DNA of 64,000 nucleotides from NCBI RefSeq assembly GCF_000757385.1, contig NZ_JRHH01000005.1, forward strand, positions 372,001 to 436,000. The letters are read 5' to 3'. Below the pieces are notes generated by a model. The model saw only the letters and a program-made list of their open reading frames with translations. It was not told the DNA's origin and did not search any database. This document shows positions 1-7,685 of the stretch, piece by piece; position 1 is the stretch's first letter; the number at the start of each line of letters is the position of its first letter. The stretch comes from Flavobacterium aquatile LMG 4008 = ATCC 11947. GTDB taxonomy: Bacteria > Bacteroidota > Bacteroidia > Flavobacteriales > Flavobacteriaceae. The translations under genes and the position numbers were made by a program.

Positions 1-62
1 AGTAATTGGCGAATAGTCAAAAGCTAATCACTAATTACTCATCATTAATCACTAAAAAAAAT

Positions 63-434
63 ATGGACATTCAACAACTCTACGAATTCTGCTTATCCAA
101 AAAAGGAGTAACTGAACATTTTCCGTTTGATGAAGATACTTTAGTGTTTAAAGTTGGTGGAAAGATGTTTTGTCTCACTTCTTTAAAAGAATGGGAAAAA
201 GGAACGCCATCATTAAATTTAAAATGCGATCCAGAGAAAGCATTAGAACTTCGTGCAGAATATGAAGCCATAAATCCGGGTTATCACATGAGTAAAATTC
301 ATTGGAATACGGTCAATTTCAACGGAGATGTTTCTAATAAGTTGATGTGCGAACTAATAAACCACTCTTATGAATTGGTTTTCAAAAGTTTGACTAAAAA
401 AATTCAGAGCGAAATTCTAGAATTAGAAAATTAG
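63..434 (+). CDS. MmcQ/YjbR family protein
   Basis: A 123-residue protein of the MmcQ/YjbR (CyaY-like fold) family, small putative DNA-binding proteins of unknown exact role. The family look is seen in the N-terminal LYEFCLSKKGVTEHFPF segment, the central FKVGGKMFCL strand, the KCDPEKALELR segment and the GYHMSKIHWNTV motif. The start was set at the ATG opening MDIQQLY, because the reading frame upstream of it is low-complexity and the family is usually about 115-125 residues long. The gene stands alone on the plus strand; a weak hairpin follows its stop. Confidence 0.85.
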   Translation: MDIQQLYEFCLSKKGVTEHFPFDEDTLVFKVGGKMFCLTSLKEWEKGTPSLNLKCDPEKALELRAEYEAINPGYHMSKIHWNTVNFNGDVSNKLMCELINHSYELVFKSLTKKIQSEILELEN

Positions 435-457
435 GCATTACTTTTGATGCCTCTTTT
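433..457 (+). terminator. weak hairpin terminator after MmcQ gene
   Basis: The arms AGGCAT and ATGCCT are separated by eight bases and followed by CTCTTTT. The stem overlaps the stop codon. Short and weak, so only a possible terminator. Confidence 0.35.
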
Positions 458-492
458 AAACTCTTAAACCTATAAACTTATAAACTTTCAAT

Positions 493-1227
493 ATGATTGA
501 TAATTTAAAGAAAATACTAAACGAAGATCAAGATCCAAAAGCGATTGAGAAAATTACTGCAAAATTGGCTAATTTATTAATGTCAAATGAAGAAATTGGA
601 TATATCGCGGTTCAGAAAAAACCTGCAGTTACAATTCTTCCAGACAGTATTGTGGTTACCAATAAAAGAATAATTCTTTGCAAGCCTAAAAATCTTGGTC
701 TATCAATGGAGTTTGTAGATTATGATTGGGATGACATTGCTGCAAGTTTTGTAAAAGAAGGAATTTTAGGTGCTGATTTTACTTTTTCTACCAAATCAGA
801 ATTGACACATACTGTTGATTATTTGCCAAAAAATCAGGCTCGAAAATTATATACTTACGCTAAAGAACAACTTGATATTTTGAAAAACGGCGTTGCTCCA
901 ATTGCAAATGCTATTGTCGATGAACCAATTTTAGAAGAAGTTGCTGAAGCTGTTTTGGAAGCAGAAGAAGTAGAGCAAGTTGAAGAAATGGAAACAGAAG
1001 AAGTAACTAATTTTGCTGAAATTGTTCCGGCTTCTCAACCTATTTTTAATGCTGAACCACAAACTCAGTTTTCGCAATCGGAAGTAAAAACAGAAAAATC
1101 ATTAGCCGATTTATCGCAAGATGAGTTGTTTGAAAAACTTCAGAATTATAAAAAACTCCTTGATAACGGATTGATCATGCAGGGTGAATATGATAATTAC
1201 AAGAAAGAAATTTTGAGTTTTATGTAA
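493..1227 (+). CDS. PH-like domain and SHOCT domain protein
   Basis: A 244-residue soluble protein without signal peptide or membrane segments. Residues about 30-130 look like a bacterial PH-type domain (the stretch VTILPDSIVVTNKRIILCKP followed by DYDWDDIAASFVKEG is typical). Residues about 140-195 are a very acidic, Glu/Val-rich linker. The last about 40 residues (LSQDELFEKLQNYKKLLDNG through YDNYKKEIL) match the SHOCT oligomerisation motif. Proteins of this build may sense or bind membranes or partner proteins, but the function here is unknown. A strong hairpin terminator follows. Confidence 0.75.
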   Translation: MIDNLKKILNEDQDPKAIEKITAKLANLLMSNEEIGYIAVQKKPAVTILPDSIVVTNKRIILCKPKNLGLSMEFVDYDWDDIAASFVKEGILGADFTFSTKSELTHTVDYLPKNQARKLYTYAKEQLDILKNGVAPIANAIVDEPILEEVAEAVLEAEEVEQVEEMETEEVTNFAEIVPASQPIFNAEPQTQFSQSEVKTEKSLADLSQDELFEKLQNYKKLLDNGLIMQGEYDNYKKEILSFM

Positions 1228-1258
1228 TTGCCACAAAGACGCTAAGTCGCTAAGTTTT
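1228..1258. repeat. short flavobacterial intergenic phrase with tandem CGCTAAGT
   Basis: Directly after the stop codon lies GCCACAAAGACGCTAAGTCG followed by another CTAAG, so CGCTAAGT occurs twice in tandem. Phrases of this kind (GCCACAAAG, CGCTAAG) are, from general knowledge, scattered through intergenic DNA of Bacteroidetes. No coding role is seen. Confidence 0.4.
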
Positions 1259-1270
1259 AATAATAAAGTA

Positions 1271-1304
1271 AAACCCGATAAAATTGAATTTATCGGGTTT
1301 TTTT
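1271..1304. terminator. strong hairpin terminator
   Basis: Perfect 12-bp arms AAACCCGATAAA and TTTATCGGGTTT with a six-base loop, followed by a run of T. It ends the PH-SHOCT gene on the plus strand and lies just past the stop of the convergent NlpE gene, so it may serve both. Confidence 0.85.
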
Positions 1305-1322
1305 ATGGATTTGGGAATAATT

Positions 1323-1796
1323 TTAGTTACTTATTTCTTTATTTAAAACATACATATCCGCCATTTTACTATCGGAATTTTCTTTTCCTTCAGAGTTTAA
1401 ACGAATTAGCTTGTTTTCTCCAACTTTATACATTGCCGTTGTTTTATTTTGTGAAATCGTGGTAATACCGCTTCCTTCTTTGTTCCAAGAAAAAGCGCCG
1501 TTTTCATTAAATTCGTTTTTTTCTTTTCCCAAATAAACAGATTTGGATGTAAAAGTTAAATCTTTATTTAATGTAATTTCCATTGCTATTCCTTCACAAT
1601 CGGCACAAGGAATTGTTCCTTTATAAGTTCCATTCCAATCTAGTGAATTTTGCGAATTATCGCCAACAGCAATCGTAGAATCTGTTTTAATTTCAGTTTC
1701 AGCAGTTGTTGTTTCTATTTTTGTATCGTCAACTTTTTTGTTGCAACTTGTAATTAAAAGCGTGCTAAATGCTAGAATTAAAATTTTATTTTTCAT
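1323..1796 (-). CDS. NlpE-type copper resistance lipoprotein
   Basis: A 157-residue lipoprotein. The start was set at the ATG of MKNKILILAFSTLLITSC, giving a clean signal peptide with the lipobox ITSC; the longer frame reads into the neighbouring gene. After a Thr/Glu-rich linker comes an NlpE N-terminal beta-barrel domain: WNGTYKGTIPCADCEGI holds the CxxC pair and the family's GxYxGxxPCADC core, followed by TLNKDLTF and YLGKEKN. In the family NlpE senses envelope or copper stress and surface contact. It lies four bases downstream of the DUF4407 gene on the same strand, so the two are probably co-transcribed. Confidence 0.85.
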   Translation of the reverse strand: MKNKILILAFSTLLITSCNKKVDDTKIETTTAETEIKTDSTIAVGDNSQNSLDWNGTYKGTIPCADCEGIAMEITLNKDLTFTSKSVYLGKEKNEFNENGAFSWNKEGSGITTISQNKTTAMYKVGENKLIRLNSEGKENSDSKMADMYVLNKEISN

Positions 1797-1800
1797 GGTT

Positions 1801-2901
1801 TTATATTGATTTCTTCTGTTTTTCCACAAATCCATCCGATTGCAATTTCAATAATTCCATTGCACCTTTCTTTTTGTAATTGTAAAGTTCTCGGTCTTCT
1901 TTGATATCAGCATAAACTTTATCATAGATTTCGGCATCGGTTTTTCGTTGCAATTCACTTTGATAACGGTTTTGTGCCAATACATTTTTGATTCCCATTT
2001 CGGCATCCTCTTGTTTGAAATCATATTCACCTTTTGGTGATAACAATTTAGCAATAATTGGCGAAGTTTCAATGGCTAAAAACAACAACATTATGAAAAA
2101 TGAAGGCAACCAAGGTAATTTATTCAAAGCATTAATTCTTGCCATTAATCCATCAAATCCATCAATTATGGGTTGCGAATCGGTTACTTTTTTGTCAAGA
2201 TCGGCTTGAAGTGTTTTGGCTTTGTTTTCTTTTTCTGTAATTTTTACGGCATTTACAGCTTTTAACGAATCCAATTGTTTTAATTGTGCATCGTGTTTCA
2301 ATCTTTTTTCGGCATAAACTGGACCTTTTCCTAACTTTTTAGTTCCAGCTGTTCCTTCGGCTTCGGTGATGTATGTTGCATATAATTCGTTGACTTCTTT
2401 TTCTTTTTTGGCAATATCACTTTTTAAACTATCGATTTCGGCTTTGTTTTTATCAACATCAGATTGGAAATAATTGGTAACTTGTTTTTTGTTTGCCAAT
2501 GCCATTTCGTTTTTCTCTTTCAATAAAACGGTTTCAATTTCTTTCTGAAAGATTTTGATTTCGAGAGGTTTTGAAATTACAATTGCAATGATTATCGCCA
2601 AGGCAATTCTAGGTGTTGCTTGAATAAATTCGTCTAGAAAATTATCACGTTTTTTTATCGTAGAAACAATAAATCTATCGAGATTGAAGATTAAAAAGCC
2701 CCAAACTAGCCCGAAGAAAACCGCGGTGTAGACATTGTCAAAAACCGTGAAAAGCGCATAACTACTGGCAATAAAAGCCATAATTGCTGTGAAGAAAACT
2801 GTGGCTCCAATTCCGGCATATTTGTTTTGTTCGCCGTTGGAACAGCCGTTCACAATGTCAGTGTCGACACCAGAACAAAGAATAAAAAAACGTTTTAACA
2901 T
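1801..2901 (-). CDS. DUF4407 domain-containing membrane protein
   Basis: A 366-residue membrane protein of the DUF4407 family, common in Bacteroidetes and of unknown function. It has three N-terminal membrane helices (about residues 30-55, 58-80 and 97-118), a long charged coiled-coil region (about 125-255) rich in Lys, Glu and Asp, a fourth helix near residues 265-285 (LPSFFIMLLFLAIET), and a basic C-terminal tail. The FLIFNLDRFIVS segment after helix 2 is characteristic. The ATG opens MLKRFFILCSGVDTDI, the usual family start. It precedes the NlpE gene in a likely two-gene operon. Confidence 0.85.
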   Translation of the reverse strand: MLKRFFILCSGVDTDIVNGCSNGEQNKYAGIGATVFFTAIMAFIASSYALFTVFDNVYTAVFFGLVWGFLIFNLDRFIVSTIKKRDNFLDEFIQATPRIALAIIIAIVISKPLEIKIFQKEIETVLLKEKNEMALANKKQVTNYFQSDVDKNKAEIDSLKSDIAKKEKEVNELYATYITEAEGTAGTKKLGKGPVYAEKRLKHDAQLKQLDSLKAVNAVKITEKENKAKTLQADLDKKVTDSQPIIDGFDGLMARINALNKLPWLPSFFIMLLFLAIETSPIIAKLLSPKGEYDFKQEDAEMGIKNVLAQNRYQSELQRKTDAEIYDKVYADIKEDRELYNYKKKGAMELLKLQSDGFVEKQKKSI

Positions 2902-2990
2902 GATTGATTGATTTTATGATTGATGATGATTATACAAATTTAACGCCAAAAATTTTATAATGTTGTAAAATCTTGAAAATTAGTTTGGTT

Positions 2991-3010
2991 AGCCACTGAT
3001 TCACAGATTG
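2991..3010. repeat. short intergenic phrase AGCCACTGATTCACAGATTG
   Basis: This phrase (GCCACTGATTCACAGATT) belongs to the type of sequence that recurs between genes in many Bacteroidetes genomes. In this window it is seen only once; its meaning is unknown. Confidence 0.3.
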
Positions 3011-3020
3011 TTTTAAAAGA

Positions 3021-3047
3021 AAAATCCGCTTGATTGGAGCGGATTTT
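3021..3047 (-). terminator. hairpin terminator of blaI-M56 operon
   Basis: Perfect 10-bp arms AAAATCCGCT and AGCGGATTTT with a seven-base loop. Read on the minus strand it follows the M56 stop codon and runs into TTTTTCTTTT, as expected for a factor-independent terminator. Confidence 0.8.
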
Positions 3048-3060
3048 GTTTTAAATTATT

Positions 3061-5178
3061 TTATATTTTCTCACCTTTTTTATTAACTCTGAATCCCCAA
3101 CGATTGTAATATTCAAAGATATTATCATCATTTTTCACAAAAAAGTAAGTGGCATTATTCATATATAAGTAACCGCTTTTTTTTGTTCCTTTATCTAAAT
3201 CATCAAGTGACTTTATATCTTTATTATAATTAGCTTTTTCTATTTCTTCTTTAGATGCATTTCTATAATTTAAATCATTTTTTTTGATTTCACTAAGTAG
3301 TTTTTCTCCATTTTCATCAACTTTAAAACCCCAACGATTGAAATAATCAATTGTATTATCATCATTTCTTTTAAAATAGTAAGTGCCACTTTTCATATAA
3401 ATCCAACCTTCTTTTTTCCCTTTTGTGTCAAAATCACTAAGTTTATCAACAATGATTGGTTTAAATTTTTCTATTTCTTCTGCCGTTGCTGGTCTTATTT
3501 TTAAATCTTTATTATCTAGTGCGGCGTATATTTTTTTAATCTCTGTATCACTAATTTCAATAATAATTTCGTCTTTTGGCTTTGCAACTTCTCCAGATTT
3601 TGATTTTTTTGGTGGCGATGGCGGAATTAGTTTTTTCTGTTCTTCAGTTAGTTCTTTATATTTTTTTCTTAAAATAGTAGCACCATTTTTACTTCTAAAA
3701 ATTACGGTTGTTTCAGGATCAATTTTATCATTTTTATCACTTAAATAAAGATTGTAACCTTCTTTTCCTTCCGTAAACCAAACTATTGTGTCGGCTTTTG
3801 ACTTTTTCACAACAGGGTTTTTCATTGCTGTTTGATAATTCGCAATTACAATTTTGATAGTGTCTCTTTGAAAATGAACATGGCTGTTTTTTAAATTTTC
3901 ATCAAAATAATCTTTAGTGTAAAGTGTGTATTGGTTTTCTTGCGGAAAACGTTTTGAACGAGCATTTTTGTGAACAAAACTATAAGTGTAATAACTAAAA
4001 TCTGTTCGTTTGTACTTTTTGATTTCCTCTTTAGTTTTTACTTGTCCATTAATCCAAACTGCCATGTCCTTGGTTTTCATTTTTTCAAATAAAGGTTCTG
4101 GAATTTCTTTTTCAATCATCATTTCTGGAATGAAATCTAGATATTTTCTTTTTTCTTCTAAAGATAAATTTTCATATAGAGTAACATCATTTCTCTTTGT
4201 TTTTTCATCACAAATTTTCACGTAAACACCGCTGTAATAACTATCTCTAATTTTATCTTTATCAGTTATTTCAGATTTTATTTTTTCTGAGATTTCACTA
4301 ATTACTTTCTCTTGTGCTACAATTTTAATACAGAAAAAGTAGATTAATCCAGCGAGGATTGGAACGATAGCTACTTTTTTTAGTAGAGCTATTTTTTGCG
4401 ATGTGTTTTTTGTCATCATAATTAATCTTTTTTTGGTTACTAAATAATTCAAATTACTGGCCAAGTAAATCGTTTGTTGTTCGCTACTTTTCTGCAATAG
4501 CAAGTTTTGGTAAAACGGAACATTATTATAAGTTTTCACAATTTCTTCATCGGCAAGAAATTCGTGGTTGAGTTGAATGGCTTTTTTGTATAACATAAAT
4601 AGTGGATTGAACCAAAAAATGACTTTTAAAAACTCAATAAATAAGATGTCTAACGTATGTTTTTGCGTTACATGAACGAGCTCGTGCGTGTACAATTCGT
4701 CTTCAATATTTCTGTTGTTGTAATCGTCAAAATTGATAAATATCGAATCCAGGAAAGTGTGCGGAAGTGTTTTCTCGTCCACTAAAACCAAATTGGCATT
4801 TTTGTATTTTACAATTGGATTGGATTTAGATTTAGAACTTAATTTCCAAATGTTTTTTCCGAATCGTATTAGTAGTAGGAAGCTAATTAGTGCATATAAA
4901 CTCCATACAATATAAGGTATATAGTTTGTTTTTTCTTCTTCGATAATTTCTGATGTTGCAATTGGAAATGATTCTTCCATCATGGGTTCGATGACTTGAA
5001 CAACAGGAATAATTTTGATGATTTCAAATGTTAGAAACGGAATTGCAAGCGAAATTATGATTGAAAACAAAAGATAAAATCGATTGAACTGATGCATTTT
5101 TTCTCGTTCTAAAACCAAATGATAGAAGCCAAGAAAAACGATTAAACTGAAGGTTGATTTTAATAGAAAGTCGGTCAT
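3061..5178 (-). CDS. M56 (BlaR1-type) metallopeptidase sensor with C-terminal tandem repeats
   Basis: A 705-residue membrane protease-sensor of the M56/BlaR1 family. Membrane helices are seen at about residues 5-22, 33-57, 86-104 and 267-288. The zinc motif HELVH sits at residues 165-169, with the downstream LNHEFLADEEIV segment that supplies the third ligand in the family. In the family a signal activates the protease, which then cleaves a BlaI-type repressor. The part after the last helix (about 415 residues) is not a penicillin-binding sensor. It ends in two tandem copies of a roughly 70-residue repeat, each closing with a YYNRWGF/YFNRWGF-type motif and a GEK. The start codon overlaps the upstream blaI stop by four bases (ATGA), indicating translational coupling. 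Confidence 0.9.
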   Translation of the reverse strand: MTDFLLKSTFSLIVFLGFYHLVLEREKMHQFNRFYLLFSIIISLAIPFLTFEIIKIIPVVQVIEPMMEESFPIATSEIIEEEKTNYIPYIVWSLYALISFLLLIRFGKNIWKLSSKSKSNPIVKYKNANLVLVDEKTLPHTFLDSIFINFDDYNNRNIEDELYTHELVHVTQKHTLDILFIEFLKVIFWFNPLFMLYKKAIQLNHEFLADEEIVKTYNNVPFYQNLLLQKSSEQQTIYLASNLNYLVTKKRLIMMTKNTSQKIALLKKVAIVPILAGLIYFFCIKIVAQEKVISEISEKIKSEITDKDKIRDSYYSGVYVKICDEKTKRNDVTLYENLSLEEKRKYLDFIPEMMIEKEIPEPLFEKMKTKDMAVWINGQVKTKEEIKKYKRTDFSYYTYSFVHKNARSKRFPQENQYTLYTKDYFDENLKNSHVHFQRDTIKIVIANYQTAMKNPVVKKSKADTIVWFTEGKEGYNLYLSDKNDKIDPETTVIFRSKNGATILRKKYKELTEEQKKLIPPSPPKKSKSGEVAKPKDEIIIEISDTEIKKIYAALDNKDLKIRPATAEEIEKFKPIIVDKLSDFDTKGKKEGWIYMKSGTYYFKRNDDNTIDYFNRWGFKVDENGEKLLSEIKKNDLNYRNASKEEIEKANYNKDIKSLDDLDKGTKKSGYLYMNNATYFFVKNDDNIFEYYNRWGFRVNKKGEKI

Positions 5179-5546
5179 TTTTTCTTTTTTTGAAGTTCTA
5201 CATCTATGATTTTTTTTAATTCTTCCAATTCTTTTTGACTCAAATTCGTCGAAGTTGTAAAAAACGAAGCGAATTGTGAAGCAGAATCGTTGAAGAAATT
5301 TTTAATCAATCCGTTAACGTGTTTTGAGAAATAATCTTCTTTTTTTACTAACGGATAGTATTCTCTTGAATTTCCAAATTCGTTGTAAGCCACAAAATTT
5401 TTATCAATCATTCTTTTCAATAAAGTTGCAACTGTTGTTGTTGCAGGTTTTGGTTCGGGAAATGATTCTAGCAAATCTTTCATGAAGGCTTTTTCAAGTT
5501 TCCATAAATGTTCCATTAACTGTTCTTCTGAATTGGATAATTGCAT
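5175..5546 (-). CDS. BlaI/MecI/CopY-type transcriptional repressor
   Basis: A 123-residue winged-helix repressor. The segment MQLSNSEEQLMEHLWKLEKA, the helix around KPATTTVATLLKRMIDKNFV and the wing with EYYPLVKKEDY are the standard family core. The C-terminal half is the dimerisation and protease-sensitive region. In the family it represses its own operon until the M56 partner inactivates it. The target genes of the signal are unknown. Its promoter overlaps two perfect palindromes (see the operator entries). It overlaps the M56 gene by four bases. Confidence 0.92.
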   Translation of the reverse strand: MQLSNSEEQLMEHLWKLEKAFMKDLLESFPEPKPATTTVATLLKRMIDKNFVAYNEFGNSREYYPLVKKEDYFSKHVNGLIKNFFNDSASQFASFFTTSTNLSQKELEELKKIIDVELQKKKK

Positions 5547-5549
5547 TGC

Positions 5550-5563
5550 TCTACGTTTTTAGA
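5550..5563. promoter_or_regulatory. possible third, imperfect BlaI operator
   Basis: TCTACGTTTTTAGA keeps the TCTA/TAGA ends of the two perfect palindromes just upstream but has one arm mismatch. It lies between the predicted transcription start and the blaI start codon. Possible only. Confidence 0.35.
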
Positions 5564-5569
5564 ATTAAC

Positions 5570-5583
5570 TCTACAAATGTAGA
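5570..5583. promoter_or_regulatory. BlaI-type operator 1 overlapping the minus-7 box
   Basis: The palindrome TCTACAAATGTAGA contains the TACA-N2-TGTA core known for BlaI/MecI repressors. On the minus strand it contains TACATTTG, a flavobacterial TAnnTTTG minus-7 box, so a bound repressor would cover the promoter. Confidence 0.8.
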
Positions 5584-5603
5584 ATAAAATTTCACTTCTA
5601 CAA
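5574..5603 (-). promoter_or_regulatory. blaI-M56 promoter (TTG-N19-TACATTTG)
   Basis: On the minus strand a TTG (minus-33) is followed by 19 bases and then TACATTTG (minus-7), matching the Flavobacterium promoter form. The TTG lies in operator 2 and the TACATTTG in operator 1. Confidence 0.7.
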
Positions 5604-5610
5604 CTGTAGA
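5597..5610. promoter_or_regulatory. BlaI-type operator 2 overlapping the minus-33 box
   Basis: The palindrome TCTACAACTGTAGA has the same arms as operator 1; the centres are 27 bp apart. It includes the TTG minus-33 element of the minus-strand promoter. Confidence 0.8.
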
Positions 5611-5643
5611 GTTAAAATTTAACATTTGCGTCTATTTTACTGG

Positions 5644-5779
5644 GTTTGCGTTAGGGATGGAAGTGGAAATCCTTTTTCTTTTTTCTTTAAAAAGGAAAAG
5701 ATTGGGAACGTACAGCCCGACCTTGTTGTTTACAAATTGTTGTTTTGTAACGAAATGTTGTGCAACAAGGTAACGCCCA
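5644..5779. repeat. intergenic structured repeat, copy A
   Basis: This fills the gap between blaI and the M20 peptidase. It has the modules GCGTTAGGGATGGAAGTGGA, ATTGGGAACGTACAGCCCGA, a stem ACCTTGTTG/CAACAAGGT, and a closing ACGCCC. Similar modules (GAAGTGGAAA) occur in three other gaps of this window. A frame of 65 codons crosses it but resembles no protein and is rejected as a gene. Confidence 0.55.
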
Positions 5780-5787
5780 AAAAGAAA

Positions 5788-5819
5788 AATACGCTTACTC
5801 AATTAAGAATAAGCGTATT
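5788..5819 (-). terminator. hairpin terminator of M20 peptidase gene
   Basis: Perfect 10-bp arms AATACGCTTA and TAAGCGTATT with a 12-base loop. On the minus strand it is followed by TTTTCTTTTT. Confidence 0.85.
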
Positions 5820-5854
5820 TTAAAGATTCTGAAACAAGTTCAGAATGTCAATTA

Positions 5855-7243
5855 TTATTTAGATAATTCTACAAAATACTTATAAAACAACGGAATGGTC
5901 TCAATACCTTTCAAGTAATTGAAAATTCCAAAATGTTCGTTTGGTGAGTGAATAGCGTCACTATCCAACCCGAATCCCATTAATATGGTTTTTGATTTTA
6001 ATTCTTTTTCGAATAACGCTACAATTGGAATACTACCTCCAGAACGTACTGGAATTGCTGGAACTCCGAAGGTTTCTGTGTAAGCTTTGTTGGCTGCTTT
6101 GTAACCGATACTATCAATTGGAGTCACATAACCTTGTCCGCCATGATGCGGTGTAACCTTAACTTTTACCGATTTTGGTGCGATACTTTCAAAGTGATTT
6201 TTAAACAATTCTGTGATTTCTTCCCAATCTTGATTTGGAACTAAACGCATTGAAATTTTTGCATAAGCTTTACTTGCAATAACGGTTTTTGCGCCTTCGC
6301 CAGTATATCCGCCCCAAATTCCGTTAACGTCTAATGTTGGTCGGATAGAGTTTCTTTCGTTGGTAACGTAACCTTTTTCGCCGTAAATATCATCGATGTC
6401 TAAAGCTTTTTTATAATTGTCTAAACTGAAAGGTGCTTTTGCCATCTCGGCTCTTTCTTCAGTAGAAAGTTCTTCTACATTATCGTAAAATCCTGGAATG
6501 GTAATGTGATTATTTTCGTCATGAAGCGACGCAATCATCTTTGTTAATACATTTATTGGATTTGCAACTGCTCCACCATAAAGTCCCGAATGTAAATCGC
6601 GATTTGGTCCTGTAACTTCAACTTCTACGTAACTTAAACCACGCAAACCTGTTGTGATTGATGGTTGTTGGTTTGAAATCATTCCGGTATCTGAAATTAA
6701 AATTACGTCACAAGATAATTTTTCTTGGTTTTCTTGAACAAATCCGCTAAGACTTTTTGACCCAACTTCTTCTTCGCCTTCAATCATGAATTTTACGTTG
6801 CATGGAAGCGAATTACTTTGAATCATGTATTCAAATGCTTTTACGTGCATGTACATTTGACCTTTGTCGTCGCATGCGCCACGAGCAAAAATGGCACCTT
6901 CTGGATGAATTTCTGTGGTTTTTATAACTGGCTCGAATGGTGGAGAAGTCCAAAGCTCCATTGGATCTGGCGGTTGCACATCGTAATGTCCGTAAACTAA
7001 AACTGTTGGTAGATTTTTGTCAATGATATGTTCTCCAAAAACAATTGGATAACCTGGAGTTTCGCAAATTTCAACATGATTACATCCGGCTTTTTCTAGA
7101 GAAATTTTCACAGCGTTTGCTGTATCAATGACATCTTGAGAGTAAGCTGTATCGGCACTTACTGAGGGAATTTTTAATAATTCGATTAATTCGTCAAGAA
7201 AACGCTCTTTATTTTCTTGGACGTATTGTTTTATATTGTCCAT
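5855..7243 (-). CDS. M20 family dipeptidase
   Basis: A 462-residue metallopeptidase of the M20 (ArgE/DapE/CNDP-like) family, which hydrolyses small peptides using two metal ions. Visible motifs in order: VLVYGHYDVQPPD (His ligand and the Asp that orients it), GACDDKGQ (bridging Asp), IEGEEEVGS (catalytic Glu and Glu ligand), the dimerisation lid with GLRGLSYVEVEV and DLHSGLYGG, and a C-terminal SPNEHFG with the last His ligand. The start was set at MDNIKQY, because the upstream 19 residues read through low-complexity DNA. No signal peptide is seen, so it is expected in the cytoplasm. It is a single gene with its own terminator. Confidence 0.92.
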   Translation of the reverse strand: MDNIKQYVQENKERFLDELIELLKIPSVSADTAYSQDVIDTANAVKISLEKAGCNHVEICETPGYPIVFGEHIIDKNLPTVLVYGHYDVQPPDPMELWTSPPFEPVIKTTEIHPEGAIFARGACDDKGQMYMHVKAFEYMIQSNSLPCNVKFMIEGEEEVGSKSLSGFVQENQEKLSCDVILISDTGMISNQQPSITTGLRGLSYVEVEVTGPNRDLHSGLYGGAVANPINVLTKMIASLHDENNHITIPGFYDNVEELSTEERAEMAKAPFSLDNYKKALDIDDIYGEKGYVTNERNSIRPTLDVNGIWGGYTGEGAKTVIASKAYAKISMRLVPNQDWEEITELFKNHFESIAPKSVKVKVTPHHGGQGYVTPIDSIGYKAANKAYTETFGVPAIPVRSGGSIPIVALFEKELKSKTILMGFGLDSDAIHSPNEHFGIFNYLKGIETIPLFYKYFVELSK

Positions 7244-7310
7244 TTTTGAGTTTGATTTTAATGTCAAAATTACTAAAATAATATTTTTAAAAAAATTCAT
7301 AATTCATAAT

Positions 7311-7338
7311 TTGTAATTAAGAATTATTCTTATATTTG
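7311..7338 (+). promoter_or_regulatory. promoter of tRNA-Leu (TTG-N17-TATATTTG)
   Basis: A TTG is followed after 17 bases by TATATTTG, the Flavobacterium TTG/TAnnTTTG promoter form. It lies about 65 bases upstream of the mature tRNA. Confidence 0.65.
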
Positions 7339-7401
7339 CACTCACAAAATTGGAGATTCATCGAATACAAATGAGAATCTTTAATCTAGTGAGATAATTT
7401 C

Positions 7402-7483
7402 GCGGATATGGTGAAATTGGTAGACATGCCAGACTTAGGATCTGGTGCCGCAAGGCGTGTAGGTTCGAGTCCTATTATCCGCA
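7402..7483 (+). tRNA. tRNA-Leu (anticodon UAG)
   Basis: Cloverleaf found by eye: acceptor arms GCGGATA and TATCCGC pair perfectly, with the anticodon stem CCAGA/TCTGG closing the loop CTTAGGA (anticodon TAG at 7436-7438). There is a long variable arm GTGCCGCAAGGCGT typical of class II leucine tRNAs, and the T-loop GGTTCGAGTCC. No CCA is encoded after the discriminator A. A terminator hairpin follows at once, so it is a single-tRNA transcript. Confidence 0.95.
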
Positions 7484-7486
7484 CAG

Positions 7487-7517
7487 AAAGTCCAAATGAA
7501 AGTTTGGACTTTTTTTT
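7487..7517 (+). terminator. terminator of tRNA-Leu
   Basis: The arms AAAGTCCAAA and TTTGGACTTT have a six-base loop and are followed by a T run. Confidence 0.85.
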
Positions 7518-7685
7518 ATGCTTATAAATTTGGTTAATTTCTATGTTAAGAACTTATTTGTAGATCTAAAATTGATTCCTTTTCAATGAGTATTTTTGTA
7601 AAGTGACACAATCTGAATTGTAACCAAATATCGGAATGAAATCGCTACTAAAAAAGGTTTGTTGCAAACAAACACCTATAAATAA

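Noticed and set aside
3061-5546. Beta-lactam resistance system
   Set aside because: BlaI and an M56 sensor are present, but no beta-lactamase or penicillin-binding sensor domain; such pairs are common in Bacteroidetes for other signals.
5626-5823. 65-codon plus-strand frame between blaI and the M20 gene
   Set aside because: It lies over the structured intergenic repeat and a terminator, and its protein has no recognisable pattern.
7402-7520. Possible integration site: tRNA-Leu with adjacent repeat
   Set aside because: No integrase, no direct repeat of the tRNA 3' end and no foreign-looking genes are nearby; the adjacent hairpin is the tRNA terminator.
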